Shown piece by piece: positions 21,921 through 33,239 of a stretch of DNA of 64,000 nt (the first letter of the stretch is position 1; every line of letters starts with the position of its first letter). Source of the DNA: Chionoecetes opilio (Eukaryota; Arthropoda; Malacostraca; Decapoda; Majidae); NCBI GenBank assembly GCA_016584305.1, contig JACEEZ010023434.1, positions 62,001 through 126,000 on the forward strand, read 5' to 3'. Below the pieces are notes generated by a model. The model saw nothing but the letters and a program-made list of their open reading frames with translations, did no database searches and was not told the DNA's origin. Made by a program: the position numbers and the translations under genes.

Positions 21921-22112
21921 CAGGTAGTGGGGCAAGGGACGGCGGGGCATGTGTAAACAACAGGTAGTGGGGCAAGGGGCGGCGGGGCATGTGTAAACAA
22001 CAGGTAGTGGGGCAAGGGGTGGCGGGGCAGGTGTAAACAACAGGTAGTGGGGCAAGGGGCGGCGGGGCATGTGTAAACAACAGGTAGTGGGGCAAGGGGC
22101 AGCGGGGTATCA
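21921..22112. repeat. 40-bp minisatellite, 4.8 copies
   Basis: CAGGTAGTGGGGCAAGGGGC plus GGCGGGGCATGTGTAAACAA repeats at 21921, 21961, 22001, 22041 and 22081 with very few substitutions, implying recent amplification. Confidence 0.95.
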
Positions 22113-22260
22113 TTTAGCTAGGTCACCTAAGGCCATGTAGCCCCGCTAGGGTGACAAGAGAGCGCTAACACCTTCACCGAGTAACTGCCGGGATTGAGGC
22201 GCAAACTCGCAACCTTGTGGCCACGAGCCGAGCACTCTACCACTGAGCCACCCATTCCCC
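22113..22260 (-). repeat. tRNA-derived SINE (family 3)
   Basis: On the minus strand GTGGCTCAGTGGTAGAGTGC (A box) and GGTTGCGAGTTTGCGCC (B-box-like) lie at tRNA spacing, followed by an unrelated body ending near 22113. The acceptor-stem pairing of a working tRNA is absent, so this is a SINE head, not a tRNA gene. Confidence 0.65.
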
Positions 22261-22439
22261 TTGTAATGTTTTATCTAAAAAGCGTTAAAATCTACGCTAG
22301 AAATCTTCCATTCTGAAATCCGAAAAATTCCGAAATGCGAAAAATGTCTGGTACCAAGGTTTTCGGATAAGAGATTGTGAACTATAGCATTATATCATGG
22401 TAGAAATTTAGATTAATTCATTAATGAGCAACTATTACC

Positions 22440-22690
22440 ATATCAATATATTTGGTACCAGAGAATTGTACGACAACATGTGGCTGGCGGCTGGCCTGGA
22501 ACATCAAAGGTCTGGCCACTGGAGGCCTTGCCAGGCCTCGGAAGGAAACAGTAGATCCTCCGCCTCACCTGTGCCTTCCTGAGGAAGTTTAAACAGCTCT
22601 CACCTATGTGATGCTTCACCAGACTATATACGTACTTCGTACGTGTGGCAGCTGGCCTGAGATGTGTTGCCATCAGTGTTGCCAGACAAA
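22440..22690 (+). repeat. Interspersed repeat with LINE 3'-end tag
   Basis: CGCCTCACCTGTGCCTTCCT followed by GAGGAAG and, about 30 bp on, TGTGATGC matches the 3' end of the LINE seen at 41790-41860, 43376-43440 and 61118-61180. The surrounding sequence is not identified. Confidence 0.5.
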
Positions 22691-23375
22691 ATTTATATCA
22701 ATCTGAGAAACTCGGGCAAAATACCTGTTGAAATCTATAGACTTGGGTATATATCTAGAGTAAAATCTGTAGATTTAGCCAATTTTAGAGGCAAAATCTG
22801 TTAAACTAAACCTAATATCTGTAGATCCACATATTAATCTGTAGATCTGGTAACACTGGGGGCCGTGTTTATTTCAAAAATGTCGGATGGCAAAATTAGC
22901 CGTTAATCATGGTTTTTATTGAATAATAAATCATACTACCCTTGTGCAAACATCTATAGTCTTTCAGCATCAATGGAGAAACATATTCACCCAAACATTT
23001 TGACGTAACATATCCTTAAAGGCTGTCGGACCATGCAGTAGATCATACCTTCAAATACTATTTCTTTAAACCTATGTTCATGATTTGGACATGAGTATAT
23101 CATAACCATTGGTTTTATTAGTGAAAACCTGATATTCAACACAAGAACACTTAAGAGTACCTTATAGTGGTTAAAATAACATCAAATATTGGTCACTGGC
23201 ACCCAGTTGTCCGCAAGTTGCCTATCTGATCAAGATGTATGAACATTTGGAACGGGATCTTAGTACTCAGTGTAGTGGCCCATTCACTACACATTAGTCA
23301 CTGGGAAGCCTTAACCAAGTTTGACAGCAAATGAAGTAAGTGTAGTTAGGAATTTATGTGTAGGAATTACGTGTA

Positions 23376-23775
23376 CAGGTTGAAGTTCCCAAACTTGGCA
23401 TCCCAAGACTCGGCAACACCCAAAACTCGGCTATGGTTCCGGATTTTCCAAAACACGGCAGAACACCCAAAACCCGGCGCGTAGTTGCCGGGTCGGCCGC
23501 TGGGTGCCACCACACTAGGCTGCTTGGTTTCTCCCGCCGATTTGTTTGTTGTTATTGTTCAGTGGTGTTGTGACTGTAGAGTTGTGTACACTGTTATTTT
23601 GTGTACTTCTACAGGTCTGTTATTGGTATTATGGCTCCCAAACGTCCAGGAATTTTTTTCATGTGATTTTCATGCTTTTTTTCCCCTTAATGTATCTACG
23701 TTCTAAAAGTCGGAAAATTCCATTACTCGGCTCGGCGCTGGTCCCGAGGTTGCCGAGTTTGGGAACTTCAACCTG
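23376..23775. mobile_element. CAGGTTGAAG MITE, 400 bp
   Basis: TIRs CAGGTTGAAGTTCCCAAACT and its complement are flanked by TA (23374-23375, 23776-23777). The interior keeps an ATGGCTCCCAAACGTCCAGG start, reading MAPKRPG, the way many Tigger/pogo transposases begin, followed by stops. This suggests an internally deleted pogo-superfamily element. Sister copies at 41007-41447 and 52621-53009. Confidence 0.92.
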
Positions 23776-24124
23776 TAGTAAGGAGTAAGGTACATATGGT
23801 AAGGAAGGATCACTCAGAACATTTATATTATTGAGTGATATGTATACTGTAATACTGTATACACCAAAAGGTTGAAAAGTAACCTGAAATTTGGCTTTAA
23901 ATTCATGGAAATTGAGGTAGAGTGTCTTCTGTCAAACTCCAGGATAATTTGGAATACGTCATAAAATGCACAATAACTTAATATGTTGATTTATAAATGA
24001 TGAACAGCTTCGTCTTGTACCTATATTGCATGCTATTTTAATAAGACTCAACTTAACTCATAATATACAAAAACTGTACTACGGATCTTCCATAACGGTC
24101 GGGCCATCCATACCACCCTAGAGC

Positions 24125-24225
24125 GTACTATTTGGTCCGAGTGACAGCCCGCGTCGTCTGTTTGTTTACATCATGCACCATTCTGCGCATGCGCTGGACC
24201 AACCGGCACGGCTGATCTTCTGTAC
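24125..24225 (-). repeat. Right arm of the 90-bp inverted repeat pair
   Basis: Complement of 18343-18436 with the same block order (CGCGTCGTCTGTTTGTTTAC, CGCATGCGC, CCAACCGGCACGG). Confidence 0.65.
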
Positions 24226-24439
24226 TGCCCCAACGGTCTCTTGAATGGTCCAAATCAGCTGATGAAAGGAGGATCTACCTTTTTGTGTTAGTGGGAAATG
24301 GTTATGAATACATAAGGGGTCCTGTCTCTTGAGTAGATAACTAAATATTTTCTGAAAGGCTTGGATAGGTCAGTTGTACAGATATAGGCGATTTGTTTAC
24401 ATGTGCCACCAAGGCGGAAAATACCCCGACAACACGAAT

Positions 24440-25090
24440 GCATGCTTTTGAAGGCTTCACCTCGGGAGTAAGAAATTATGGACATTATCAACATGAGGCG
24501 GATTGCCCATGTAGAGAAGCTGGCTGATGGTAACGAATTAGATCTCAAACATGTTTGGGGAAAGATCAAGGAGTTAGAGAAAAAATTACTACTCAACAAT
24601 ATGAATGAGTTAAGCATTGTCTTGACCTTGAACCACGAGCAGGCTAAGACCATTACTGAGCTGAGACTGAATAATGACTAAGCTGCAAAATAAATAGGAC
24701 AACTTAAAGAGGACAAGAGGAAATCACTGGAGGAGAGAGAGAAAATGAAAGAAGAGCTAAGGTTGAATGAGGCCAAGGTGTTAGTTCATGATAAATAGTT
24801 GGATGAAATTGCACTCGCTCATTTCCATACATGAGCTCCCTCTTCTCCACCCTTTGAAATTGATGCATCTGGCTGTACAGTATTCAAGTACAGGCCACAG
24901 TAATGAAGGGAGGAGGTAAAAGGCGTCAGCGGCAACGGCAACATGAAACGCCCGGCACAACTGCTGACCAGATGACAACTATACCACCCCCTTACCCATG
25001 CCACCACCCTCACCCATACCGCCCCATCTTCCTCATAGTTTACCAGCAGCAGCCGCCCCACAGCCAGCCTCCCACACCATGATGTAGGCC
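24440..25090 (+). pseudogene. Degraded coiled-coil protein relic, unidentified
   Basis: From ATG at 24478 the frame reads MDIINMRRIAHVEKLADGNE and WGKIKELEKKLLLNNMNELS with heptad-like leucines, then meets in-frame stops (24679 and soon after). Past them coiled-coil-like sequence continues (IGQLKEDKRKSLEEREKMKE) to about 24800. A separate frame near 24915-25080 is Q/P-rich (YQQQPPHSQPP). I do not recognise the family. The absence of introns suggests a processed copy or a transposon ORF1, but no poly-A tail is seen. Confidence 0.45.
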
Positions 25091-25354
25091 GCCCTACTGA
25101 AATGATAAGGTGGAAAGATGGCGTTTAGATGAGCAACTGCAACGTGTGGATGAGACTGCAAGTTTCGAGGCGTTCTTGGCTCACCCTACCGTCACATCAC
25201 CTACCTACGGGCCCTCACATAAGCCCTGGTGCCTTGGCATTGAGCATACATATCAATGTGATTCATAAATCTTTATTCATAATCATAATTTTATTGTCCT
25301 TATATGTAATAAACAGTGTTCCGTATGAAAAAAAATAGCATTCGGCCTATGAAT

Positions 25355-25685
25355 TTGAGGAACAATGGCAGAGTGGTTAGCGCCTGAGAGTGGCGTACTT
25401 GCTGTGCCGAGTTCAATCCCCGAGGAGTGCGAAAATCTTTCTGCAATAGTCGAGTGGCCGAAGATCACCCACATGCTGCCCATTAACTCTACCTTCGACG
25501 GCGATTGCATTGAAGCACACAGTGGGGCGGCATGAACATCTAATCACAGGCGCTGCTATAAAATTCTGCCTGCACCTCCATGGGCGAGGGCCAACCATAA
25601 CAGCCCGCAAGTTAACCTCTAGGGCCTACCATCCGAGCCGTGGAGATAATACTGCCTACAGGCGCTAATGACATAAATGTGAAGA
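25355..25685 (+). repeat. tRNA-derived SINE, family 1 (Leu/Ser-like head)
   Basis: GGCAGAGTGGTTAGCGCCTG (A box) and GAGTTCAATCCCC (B box) are separated by a long variable-arm-like stretch as in tRNA-Leu/Ser. The body (CACATGCTGCCCATTAACTC, TAATCACAGGCGCTGC, AGGGCCTACCATCCGAGCC) and the end TGCCTACAGGCGCTA are shared with copies at 32661, 33240, 59152 and partial copies at 43679 and 47140. Confidence 0.85.
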
Positions 25686-26340
25686 AAAAAACAAGCAACG
25701 GACACTTCGATATCACATTTAGTCCGTTAAAGTGAGGATTGAGTGCATATGACAAAATGCCTATTGGGAAAGTCCTGGTGGTAAGAATTGGTTAGGTAGG
25801 AGCCAGACAACCAACTCTTAAAGTCAATCATGTCCTCGTGTGCGCAGGGGACTGAAGGTCTTTGCTCCTTGTCTTTAGAAGCTAGTACCACCAGTGCTGG
25901 CCGTGAACTGTGAAGGAAAAAAATTGTATGCTTTAGTCACAAATGTTCTTATACCCAAGAAAAGAATACAAATTCTCTGCTTTTTTCCTAACTGAATATC
26001 AAGTGGGCGTATTTTTGCTACATAACTGGCCTAATAAACATGCGTGACACAACAAAAAGCAGATTTCAGAAACATTCTAAACAATTCACAAATCTGAAAG
26101 AAAACCACAAGTTCAAACCCTTATTCAACCTACAGTTTCAATCAAAACTTTAAGAAGCTTGCATTAAAAAAAAAACTTACAAATCATCCAAAGCAATCAT
26201 ACACTTCCATCCTCCTCGACCTCACATTCATTTTCTTAATACATTTTATTATTTTAACATTTTCTAACATACATTTTCCACTTTTTCTTTATAACATTTT
26301 CAAAACATATCTATGCCTGTATGCATGCATAATGCGGGTG
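25686..26340. other. Spacer, no supported feature
   Basis: AT-rich sequence. No recognisable gene, TIR or tandem array. Confidence 0.3.
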
Positions 26341-28310
26341 AGGAAGAAACACACTCAGGGTTTCATGTCTATTGTTGCAGTATAGGCTCCTACCGAGGTG
26401 TGTGAAACTGAAGAGGAGATCTTCTACGCCAAACTCGACTCTGTATTAGACCAGTGTCCTCCTCGGGAAACAATCATTGTCTTGGACGACTTCAGTGCTA
26501 CTACTGGCACTGTGAGAGATGACTAGTTCCAGTACCAGGAACATTAACAGTTCTCTCCTTCTGAATTTCGCGAGGTCAAGAAGGTTGGCAATTGCAGGTT
26601 CTTGGTATCAGAGACCAGAGCTGCACCGCTGGACATGGTATAGCAATGCCGGAGGGGTAACTAATGATATCGACCACATCCTCGTTAGTACTCGTTGGAG
26701 GATCCTGCAGAGCTGCAGGGTTTAACGGGGTGCTGAGTTTTTTGCAACTGATCACAGACTTGTTGTTGCTACACTAAAGCTTCATTCTTCAAGTCCAGAA
26801 GAATTCAAGAGGTAACCATACTGTGTTTCATCTTAAGAAGTTGAAGGGCTTGACATGTGCCCATGAGTATGCAGTGGCAGTCCTAAAATCGGTTTGAAGT
26901 GTTCAGTGCCCATGAGGACCCTGTAGAACTGTGGGACACCTTCAAATGTGAAACTCTCCAGGCTACCAAAGAGTGTATTGGGGACCACCCCAGGTCAAGG
27001 AGTGGTTTTGTCTCGGCAGAGATACTGGAGAATATCGAGGAGTCGCGCTGCTAGACTTGCTGGGAACCAGGACCAGCACAGGACTCTGTCACGCAGGACT
27101 AGAACCCTTCTGGGGAGAGTCAAGGAGAGGTATGTCAGGAGTCTCGCTGAGGATGTCGAGTGCCATTTGAACACTAATGACCTCCGACTCGCCTACCTAG
27201 CCCTGAAGAAGCTCCGTTACAAGTCTCCATCTCGGGCTAGTGCTATCCGTGCAGCAGATTGTCGCCTCGTGTTGGACATGTCGGACATCCTGACTGGAAA
27301 AGGGGGCTGGTCGTCCCTATCTGGAAAGGGAAAGGGGTCCGTCAGGACTGCAACAATTACCGCGGTATTACACTGCTCAGCGTGCCAGGCAAGTTGCTTG
27401 CCCATCTACTGCTGCCACGGATCCGCAGCCATCTGCTGAAGCATCAGAGACCTCAGCAGCCTAGCGCGTCGTGTCCTGGTGGAGCGCCGACGTGAGTTTC
27501 GACACGGGATGCTTGCAGGCTATGTTGATCTCAAAAAGGCGTTTGACACAGTGCATCGTGAGTCACTTTAGGATCTTCGCAACTTCGCTGGATTCCTGTA
27601 AGGACTATTGGTTTGATGACTGGTCTGTACTCTGGGAGTGAGGGTGCTGTGAAGTGTGGGGCAGGTGTATCCAGCTTTTTCCTGTGAATACAGGAATGAG
27701 GCAAGGGTGCGTCCTTGCTCCATCACTTTTCAACACTTGTATGGACTGGGTATTGGGCAAAGTTGTAGATCAAAGTGATTGTGGAGCATTCCTCGGCAAC
27801 ACCAAGATCATTGATCTAGTTTTTGCTGATGATACAGTAATCTTTGCTGAGTGATGGAGGTCCTGGTGATGGCTCTCGAGGCGCTGCACGAGGAGGCAAA
27901 GCCTTTGCGACTTGAGGTCTTCTGGCTCAAGAGCAAGGTCCAGGTGTTTGGAGATTTACTAGATGAAACAGTGCAGTCTGTTCATGCATGAGGCAAGGAT
28001 ATTGAGATCTTGGAAAGTTTTACATACCTTGGTAGCGCAGTACATGACGGCGGGTTACGTTAAGAAGTCTTACGACGGATTCGCATAGCCCACTGTGCTA
28101 TGGACTCACTCAGCACGAGTATTTGCCGTTGTCGGTATCTGTGCAGAAGGACAAAGATCCGGATCTTCAAGTCGCTTGTGATCCCTGTCTTACTCTATGG
28201 TTGTGAGACATGGACACTAAATAGCGACTTGAAGAGGCGAATCGATGCCTTTGCTAATAAGTGTCTTTGCAGAATCATGGGGTATCGCTGGGATGATTAC
28301 GTGTGTAGGT
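26340..28310 (+). mobile_element. RTE-like LINE with endonuclease and reverse transcriptase relics
   Basis: The 5' part encodes an apurinic-type endonuclease: TEEEIFYAKLDSVLDQ, then VLDDFSATTG (where GDFNA is expected), WYSNAGG, DIDHILVSTRWRIL and TDHRLVVATLKL. The RT part gives GYVDLKKAFDTVHRE, MRQGCVLAPSLFNTCMDWVL and LVFADDTVIFAE, with SLVIPVLLYGCETWTL and RRIMGYRWDDYV at the end. Numerous stops and frameshifts disable it. It is the only copy here reaching the endonuclease domain; it stops before the ATTG tail. Confidence 0.85.
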
Positions 28311-28699
28311 CACTTGGTGTGATGCCTTTGGAGGTGGTGCAGGTTAGAGAAAATTAATCATGTGTTCTTGTCTATATATGATGAGGAAGGTGGAGAGTTA
28401 CACACACGGCACAGTGTTGCCTATGGAAAGGCTAGAGACGGACTGAGTAGGAGCGGTTTGAGCAGGGAGGCCTCACAGCGTGTCTAGAGTTGCCTAAAGG
28501 GAATGTTTATACATACCAAATACTTACTATATAAGCATAAAAATACATTTCCCTATATGGCTTGGTCACGCCCTCGAGATGCCCTTATTTCGACAAAGGA
28601 GAATAACACAAACAAAACAACTGGAGTTCGGAGCATCCCAAGAGCCATGTAAGAAAAGAGAGAATCCATGTAAGAATCACAACTACGAAAGTAGTCAAT
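28311..28699. other. Spacer, no supported feature
   Basis: Follows the LINE truncation. Contains AT-rich sequence and no frame I can defend. Confidence 0.3.
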
Positions 28700-29254
28700 A
28701 TAGGCATGGCTATCTTTCCTCATGATTTGCCAGAAAATTTGAGTCTAGCTTGTGCAAGTGATTTCTCTTTGCCAGGATGTGAAGCATGGGGAGTGTCATG
28801 AATAAGTTTAAGCACAGACTGGACAAGAGTTTGAGGAATGACAAGCTGATGGATGAGACGAGAGGGCTCATGTATGTCTGAGACTGTGGTTGCTTTGTAG
28901 AGCAATTGGTCTTGGAGAATATAGTGTGAAAGAGATGTAACCTGAGGAAAGTTAGAAGCATCACCTGATTCAGGGTAGTAAATGCTCTTTGACCAGGTGG
29001 AGTGATTGTGTTGGGCTGTGATTAGATTAGCATGAGAGAGTGTATCAAAAGTGGATGATTTTGTAGTGACAGAACATGTGAGAGCACAGTTGCGAGACAG
29101 GGCGTCGGCTGCTCCATTAACCGTGCCCTTGATGTAAGCAAAATCTTGCATGCAATCTTGGATGATAGGCAACCAACGAGCCAGCCAGCCCGATAGGTCT
29201 TTGCCTTTGAAGAGATGCAGCAAATGTTTGTGATCTGTGAGGACTTTGATGTTA
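28700..29254 (-). pseudogene. Second Ty3/gypsy relic: RNase H end and integrase zinc-binding region
   Basis: On the minus strand LTDHKHLLHLFKGKDLSGWL, FAYIKGTVNGAADALSRN (RNase H C-terminus) lead into LVIPQTLVQSVLKLIHDTPH and ASHPGKEKSLAQARLKF, the HHCC zinc-binding region of integrase. The frame is open for about 165 codons. Its upstream RNase H half continues at 30194 beyond an inserted TIR element. Confidence 0.85.
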
Positions 29255-29256
29255 TA

Positions 29257-30191
29257 CAGTAAAGTCTCTCTAATTCAAACTAATTAGGGGGAGACCTGGG
29301 TCGAATTAGCAGAAAGTCCGAATTAGCCGATGGTTACTTCTACGTATTTAGCCCTCGACACAATAAGAACTCACTTAAACATGCAAAAACAGCACAGAGT
29401 GTAGTACTTGTACTCACCAAAAGATGGCTGATACTGAAGTCTTGAAATGCAGTACTACTGTACACTGAGCACTCAGGCGTCACTGATAGCGTTTTCAGGC
29501 AAGTCTGGCTGCCAGGGTTGCGTTCAGTAGGGCAAAGCGCACGTGTGCACACGCAGCCGCTCGGTGACGTAGGCATACAGTATGCCTACTGGCACAAGTA
29601 CCCTCGCACTACAGCCCTGGGAGGTGAATCGCCACTGAGTTGCCACTTGCGCCACAATAAGGGTATGTAAACAAAGGGCAAAGATAGCTTCTGCTCTTCT
29701 CTCTCCTCTTCTTGCCTCCTTAATATTATATTTCCTGCTGCTATAACTTTTGCTGCATTAAATACAGGGTCACTAACAAGTTATTCTGCGACAATAAGAA
29801 TCGCCACAGAGATAAATTTAGGCAGCTGCTATCTTGGTAGCAACGTAAATTGTGAACCGTTTAGTATCGTTCAGTAGAAAGGGTGTGGGGGAGGGGGGGT
29901 CTGATCGCTACTAAACCCTGAACACCCTGGCAGGTGTCACTCTGTAAGGTAAGGTCTTCAGCATTTGAGGTGCTTAATGTGTCAGAGGCGATGTGAAGGC
30001 TGGCTGACGAAGTGGATGGCACAGAGGTGGTGGAAGGTACTGCAAAAACTCTGACAATATGCACAGGAAGCACACAATTCAAACTTCAGTTTGGATTATG
30101 GAAAGTTGTTGAAAAATTTGAACTGGACCTGAAACAAGTAAAATTATCCAAAGTTTGAATCATACAGATTCAAATTAGAGAGGGCTTACTG
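29257..30191. mobile_element. TA-flanked TIR element splitting the gypsy RNase H
   Basis: TIRs CAGTAAAGTCTCTCTAATTC and GAATTAGAGAGGGCTTACTG-like ends are flanked by TA (29255-29256 and 30192-30193). The element is 935 bp, of the pogo/Tc1-mariner target type, and has no recognisable transposase. Confidence 0.9.
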
Positions 30192-30193
30192 TA

Positions 30194-30345
30194 TCCCTGA
30201 ATGAGATAGCAGAACTTTTTCTAAGACCAAATGATTGCTAGTGCCTCGATCTCGGTCACCGCATAGTTCTTCTCTGCCTTGTTGAGAGACGTGAAGCGTA
30301 CGCGTTGGGGCGAGGTTTACTGTTGTGTTCCTGCATTAGGACAGC
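30194..30345 (-). pseudogene. Second gypsy relic: RNase H N-terminal half
   Basis: The minus strand reads GLGAVLMQEHNSKPRPNAYA followed, after a shift, by TEIEALAIIW-type sequence: the first half of a gypsy RNase H domain. It is collinear with 28700-29254 on the other side of the inserted TIR element. Confidence 0.75.
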
Positions 30346-30358
30346 ACCGAGACCGGTA

Positions 30359-30625
30359 TACAGTACACTCCCGAGTTTCGCGCTTGCTTTCTTCACAAGG
30401 CATAGCGCGAAACTCGGGTATTGAAAACCCTGTAAAAATGCTTATTTAATCCGGTGCGAGGTGTACCTACCGTATTTTACAGCTTATAAGACTAACTTTT
30501 TCCCAAAAAATATCCTGAAAATGCCCCAAGCCCCTGTCCATCTAGCAGTGAAGGGGTACTGGGTGTTAGCCAAGGGTTTGTGACCCGCCTCCCGGGGTGG
30601 TGGCTTCGGCCAACACTACGTAGAG
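30359..30625. mobile_element. Rearranged fragment of the CAGTACCCTCCCGAG family
   Basis: CTCCCGAGTTTCGCGC, TATTGAAAACCCTGTAAAAA and the block GTGACCCGCCTCCCGGGGTG are inverted relative to their copies in 46994-48117. (GAGAG)n follows to about 30670. Confidence 0.6.
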
Positions 30626-30769
30626 GAGAGGAGAGGAGGAGGAGAGAGAGAGAGGAGGGGAGGAGAGGAGCTTGAGCTTGAGTTGGGAGTCACCCAGCGG
30701 ATGCTGTCGGTGAAGCCTTTAGTCCGGCGTTCTCCCACACACATAGTATTCTGTTGGGAGAGAAGCAAA

Positions 30770-31070
30770 AGGGGGATCCCTTATTTTCTTTGCCCTCTCA
30801 CATCTTCCATTAAACCATTCTTTCTTATCCTTTTCTCTTGGCGTATATAGTGGTACGTGTTTTTCAACTCCTTTCTCATATATGCTCAGACAAATGTTGT
30901 ATTTCACTTGCACATCTGTCACTCCTTTCATTTCTTCCCAGTCAATTTCTTCATAGTATTTTTTCAGTTCTTCCATGTTAGTTTTTCCCAAGTATCTTCT
31001 GCTCCTTTTGTACAATTCATCTTCCTCCTTTATTTCCTCTCGTCTCCATTTCTAAAATTATATGGTCACT
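30770..31070 (-). pseudogene. CR1-like LINE fragment
   Basis: The minus strand encodes MEELKKYYEEIDWEEMKGVT, VKYNICLSIYEKGVEKHVPL and KKEWFNGRCERAKKIRD, the linker between endonuclease and RT in CR1/Jockey-group LINEs. It ends abruptly at both sides. Confidence 0.65.
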
Positions 31071-31111
31071 TTTTCTGATGGGGCAGCCATAAATGATCTC
31101 ATTTGTTAGGT

Positions 31112-31213
31112 CATAGACCACTATATCTCTGGACTGTTCACGCGACAATGTTTTGAAATTGCCAGGCTGCATAGCGGCCTGCCCCGCCCGACAAAGAGAT
31201 ATAGTGGTCTATG
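31112..31213. mobile_element. 102-bp mini-hairpin element
   Basis: CATAGACCACTATATCTCT at 31112-31130 is perfectly inverted at 31195-31213 around a 64-bp GC-rich centre. It may be a very small MITE or a foldback end; no target duplication is clear. Confidence 0.6.
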
Positions 31214-31219
31214 GACTAT

Positions 31220-31940
31220 CATATAGACTGGTTTATCGAGTATATATGATATACAGTACTGTAATCTTCGTAAATGTTAGTTCTATAATATTTTCAAATA
31301 AAAAACAGTAAAACACGCTAAAGCAATGCCATTACGAGACTCTGATTCACTTCAACTCTTCGCCACTTAAAACTTTGCAAGTCAACTTTTATCATGAAGG
31401 GTATCGATAGAAGCGCAATTTTATTAGCTTTCCATTGATGTATTTCGTTTTCTGATAAATGAATTAGAACCATACATAAATTAGCATTAAATAAATAAAT
31501 AAAATCATCAATTGGGTAATTTTCCCGATTGAAAGTTTATTTATTTAGTTAATGCTAAATTATACATGGTGCTAATTCATTTATCAGAAAAAGAAATATA
31601 TAAGTAAATAAATAACATCATCAATCGGGAAAATTACCCGATTGATGATTTATTTATTTATTTAACGCTAATTTATGCATGGTTCTAATTCATTTATCCG
31701 AAAACAAAATATATCAATGGAAAGCTAATACAATTGCGCTTCTATTGATACCCTTCATGATAAAAGTTGACTCGCAAAGTTTTAAATGGCGAAGAGTTGA
31801 AGTGAATATTAAGTTCATGCATATTTCTTCAGAGTCTCGTAATGGCATTTCTTTAGCGTGTTTTACTGTTTTTTTATTTGATAATATTATAGAACAAACA
31901 TTTACGAGATACGAATCTTAAGACTAACCAGTCTATATAT
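31220..31940. mobile_element. Foldback element copy (ends missing)
   Basis: Arms containing GTTCTATAATATT, AAATGCCATTACGAGACTCT-like and TTAGCTTTCCATTGATGTAT sequences are present directly and inverted around a centre with repeated ATCAATCGGG motifs. It belongs to the family of 12671-13866 and 55320-56256, but lacks the outer CAAAGACTAC portion. Confidence 0.8.
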
Positions 31941-31981
31941 CTATATATTATACTGATATATATATCATTATATGATCCTAA

Positions 31982-31982
31982 A

Positions 31983-32031
<49 letters not shown>
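31982..32031. repeat. (TA)n microsatellite
   Basis: About 25 uninterrupted TA units. Confidence 0.97.
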
Positions 32032-32035
<4 letters not shown>

Positions 32036-32036
<1 letters not shown>

Positions 32037-32160
32037 GAATCCGAGCGGCCCTCCGACTTCTGGCCCTTGTGCGACAGGCCGATATTCCGTGTGCAGTCCA
32101 GGTTTACAGTGGTCTAAGGCTAGGTACCTTTTGTTAACATTAGGTCAAGTCTTGCTAGTC
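32036..32160 (+). repeat. GAATCCGAGCGGCC interspersed repeat
   Basis: GAATCCGAGCGGCCCTCCGA, GACAGGCCGATATTCCGTG and CAGTCCAGGTTTACAGTGGT match 61358-61470. Both copies follow a TA-rich run, so it may be the end of a TA-targeting element. Confidence 0.6.
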
Positions 32161-32339
32161 CGTCTTCTCCCCTATATCTTGTGTTTTCTGTTACTGTATA
32201 TTTACCTAGTTGTGTTTTACAGGGCCTGAGCTACACTCATGTGGTCCCATCTCCACGTCTACATTTAACTAGTCTTTCTTTCAGGTAGTAGCGGGGTGAT
32301 ATAACAATAGCGCGGACTCGACCAGCCTCACCCGAGAGG

Positions 32340-32470
32340 TCAAGAAAATCTGAGTTGAATGATGATGAATGGCGGATGGTATGGTGGTGGTGGTGATGAA
32401 GGCTGGATAGTATGAGTTGTGGTGGTGGTGAAGGGAGAGTGATGTGGTGGTGATATGATGACAGACACCA
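32340..32470. repeat. GATG/GGTGGT-rich simple sequence
   Basis: Imperfect ATGATGAATGG and GGTGGTGGTGATGA runs; no gene. Confidence 0.5.
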
Positions 32471-32660
32471 ACCACCACTTCCTTATTCTTTTGTCTCTCA
32501 GTACACTTATGAAAGCTTTCCTGGTGTTGAGGAGTGTTTCTGCACATACAGTATGTACTAAACAACAACAGTATGGTCTGAGATATGTTTAATGGAGACG
32601 GCAAGTTGGTTGGACGAGGACTACGTCTTTGATATCACGGCCAATCACAGTCACAGTCTG

Positions 32661-32985
32661 GGGAGGCGGCAGCAGAGTGGTTATCATCTCCAAGTGGCGT
32701 TCTCGGTGAACCGAGTTCGATCGCGAGTGAGAACCATAAATCCACTTAAAATCTTTCTGCACCGTTGAGTGACGTAAGAACACCCACATGCTGCCCATTA
32801 ACTCTACCTTCCATTGAGAGTGCATCGGAGGATACAGGGGATCAGTATGAGCCTCTAATCACAGGCGTCACTATAAAAATCCTGCCTGCGCCACCACAGG
32901 TGAGGGCCAACCATCACAGCTCTCAAGTGAACCTCCAGGGCCTACCATCCGAGCCCTTGGTCACTGCCTACAGGCACTATAGACA
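32661..32985 (+). repeat. tRNA-derived SINE, family 1
   Basis: GGGAGGCGGCAGCAGAGTGG and GAGTTCGATCGCGAG form the tRNA-like head; the shared body and the TGCCTACAGGCACTATAG end follow. It faces the inverted copy at 33240-33570. Confidence 0.85.
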
Positions 32986-33239
32986 TATAGACTGATAAAA
33001 ACTCCAATCCCCAAGCTCAAGGCTGAGAGTTTTGGGTCAAACTTTCTCCTCAGCAACTCAGCAACCTTGCCCTTTTGTTTACCTAACATCTCCAGGCCAT
33101 TAAGAATGATCAGGATCACCCAACCAAATACTGTTGGCAAGCATAATACACAAACTGTGATTGTATGTGCAAGAATATCGTTCTATAAAGAACTATGCAA
33201 AATAAGGCATTTTAAATATTTTTTTGAATTTTTTTTTTT

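Larger units (their letters stand above)
18808..22382. mobile_element. Pogo/jerky-type element split by nested insertions
   Basis: The left end CAGGTTCACAATCTTTTATC and the right end GGATAAGAGATTGTGAAC are inverted repeats. Further shared blocks (CTGAAAACCGAAAA and its complement-like GAAATCCGAAAA) extend the TIR to about 60 bp. TA precedes the left end at 18806. Inside are the start of a transposase reading frame (19059), two TTAA elements (19151-20319, 20324-21844), a minisatellite and a SINE. Without those the element would be under 1 kb. Confidence 0.8.

Noticed and set aside
24478..24681. Coiled-coil frame considered as an exon of a plus-strand host gene
   Set aside because: Coiled-coil-like sequence continues past in-frame stops without splice sites, so a pseudogene or transposon relic is more likely.
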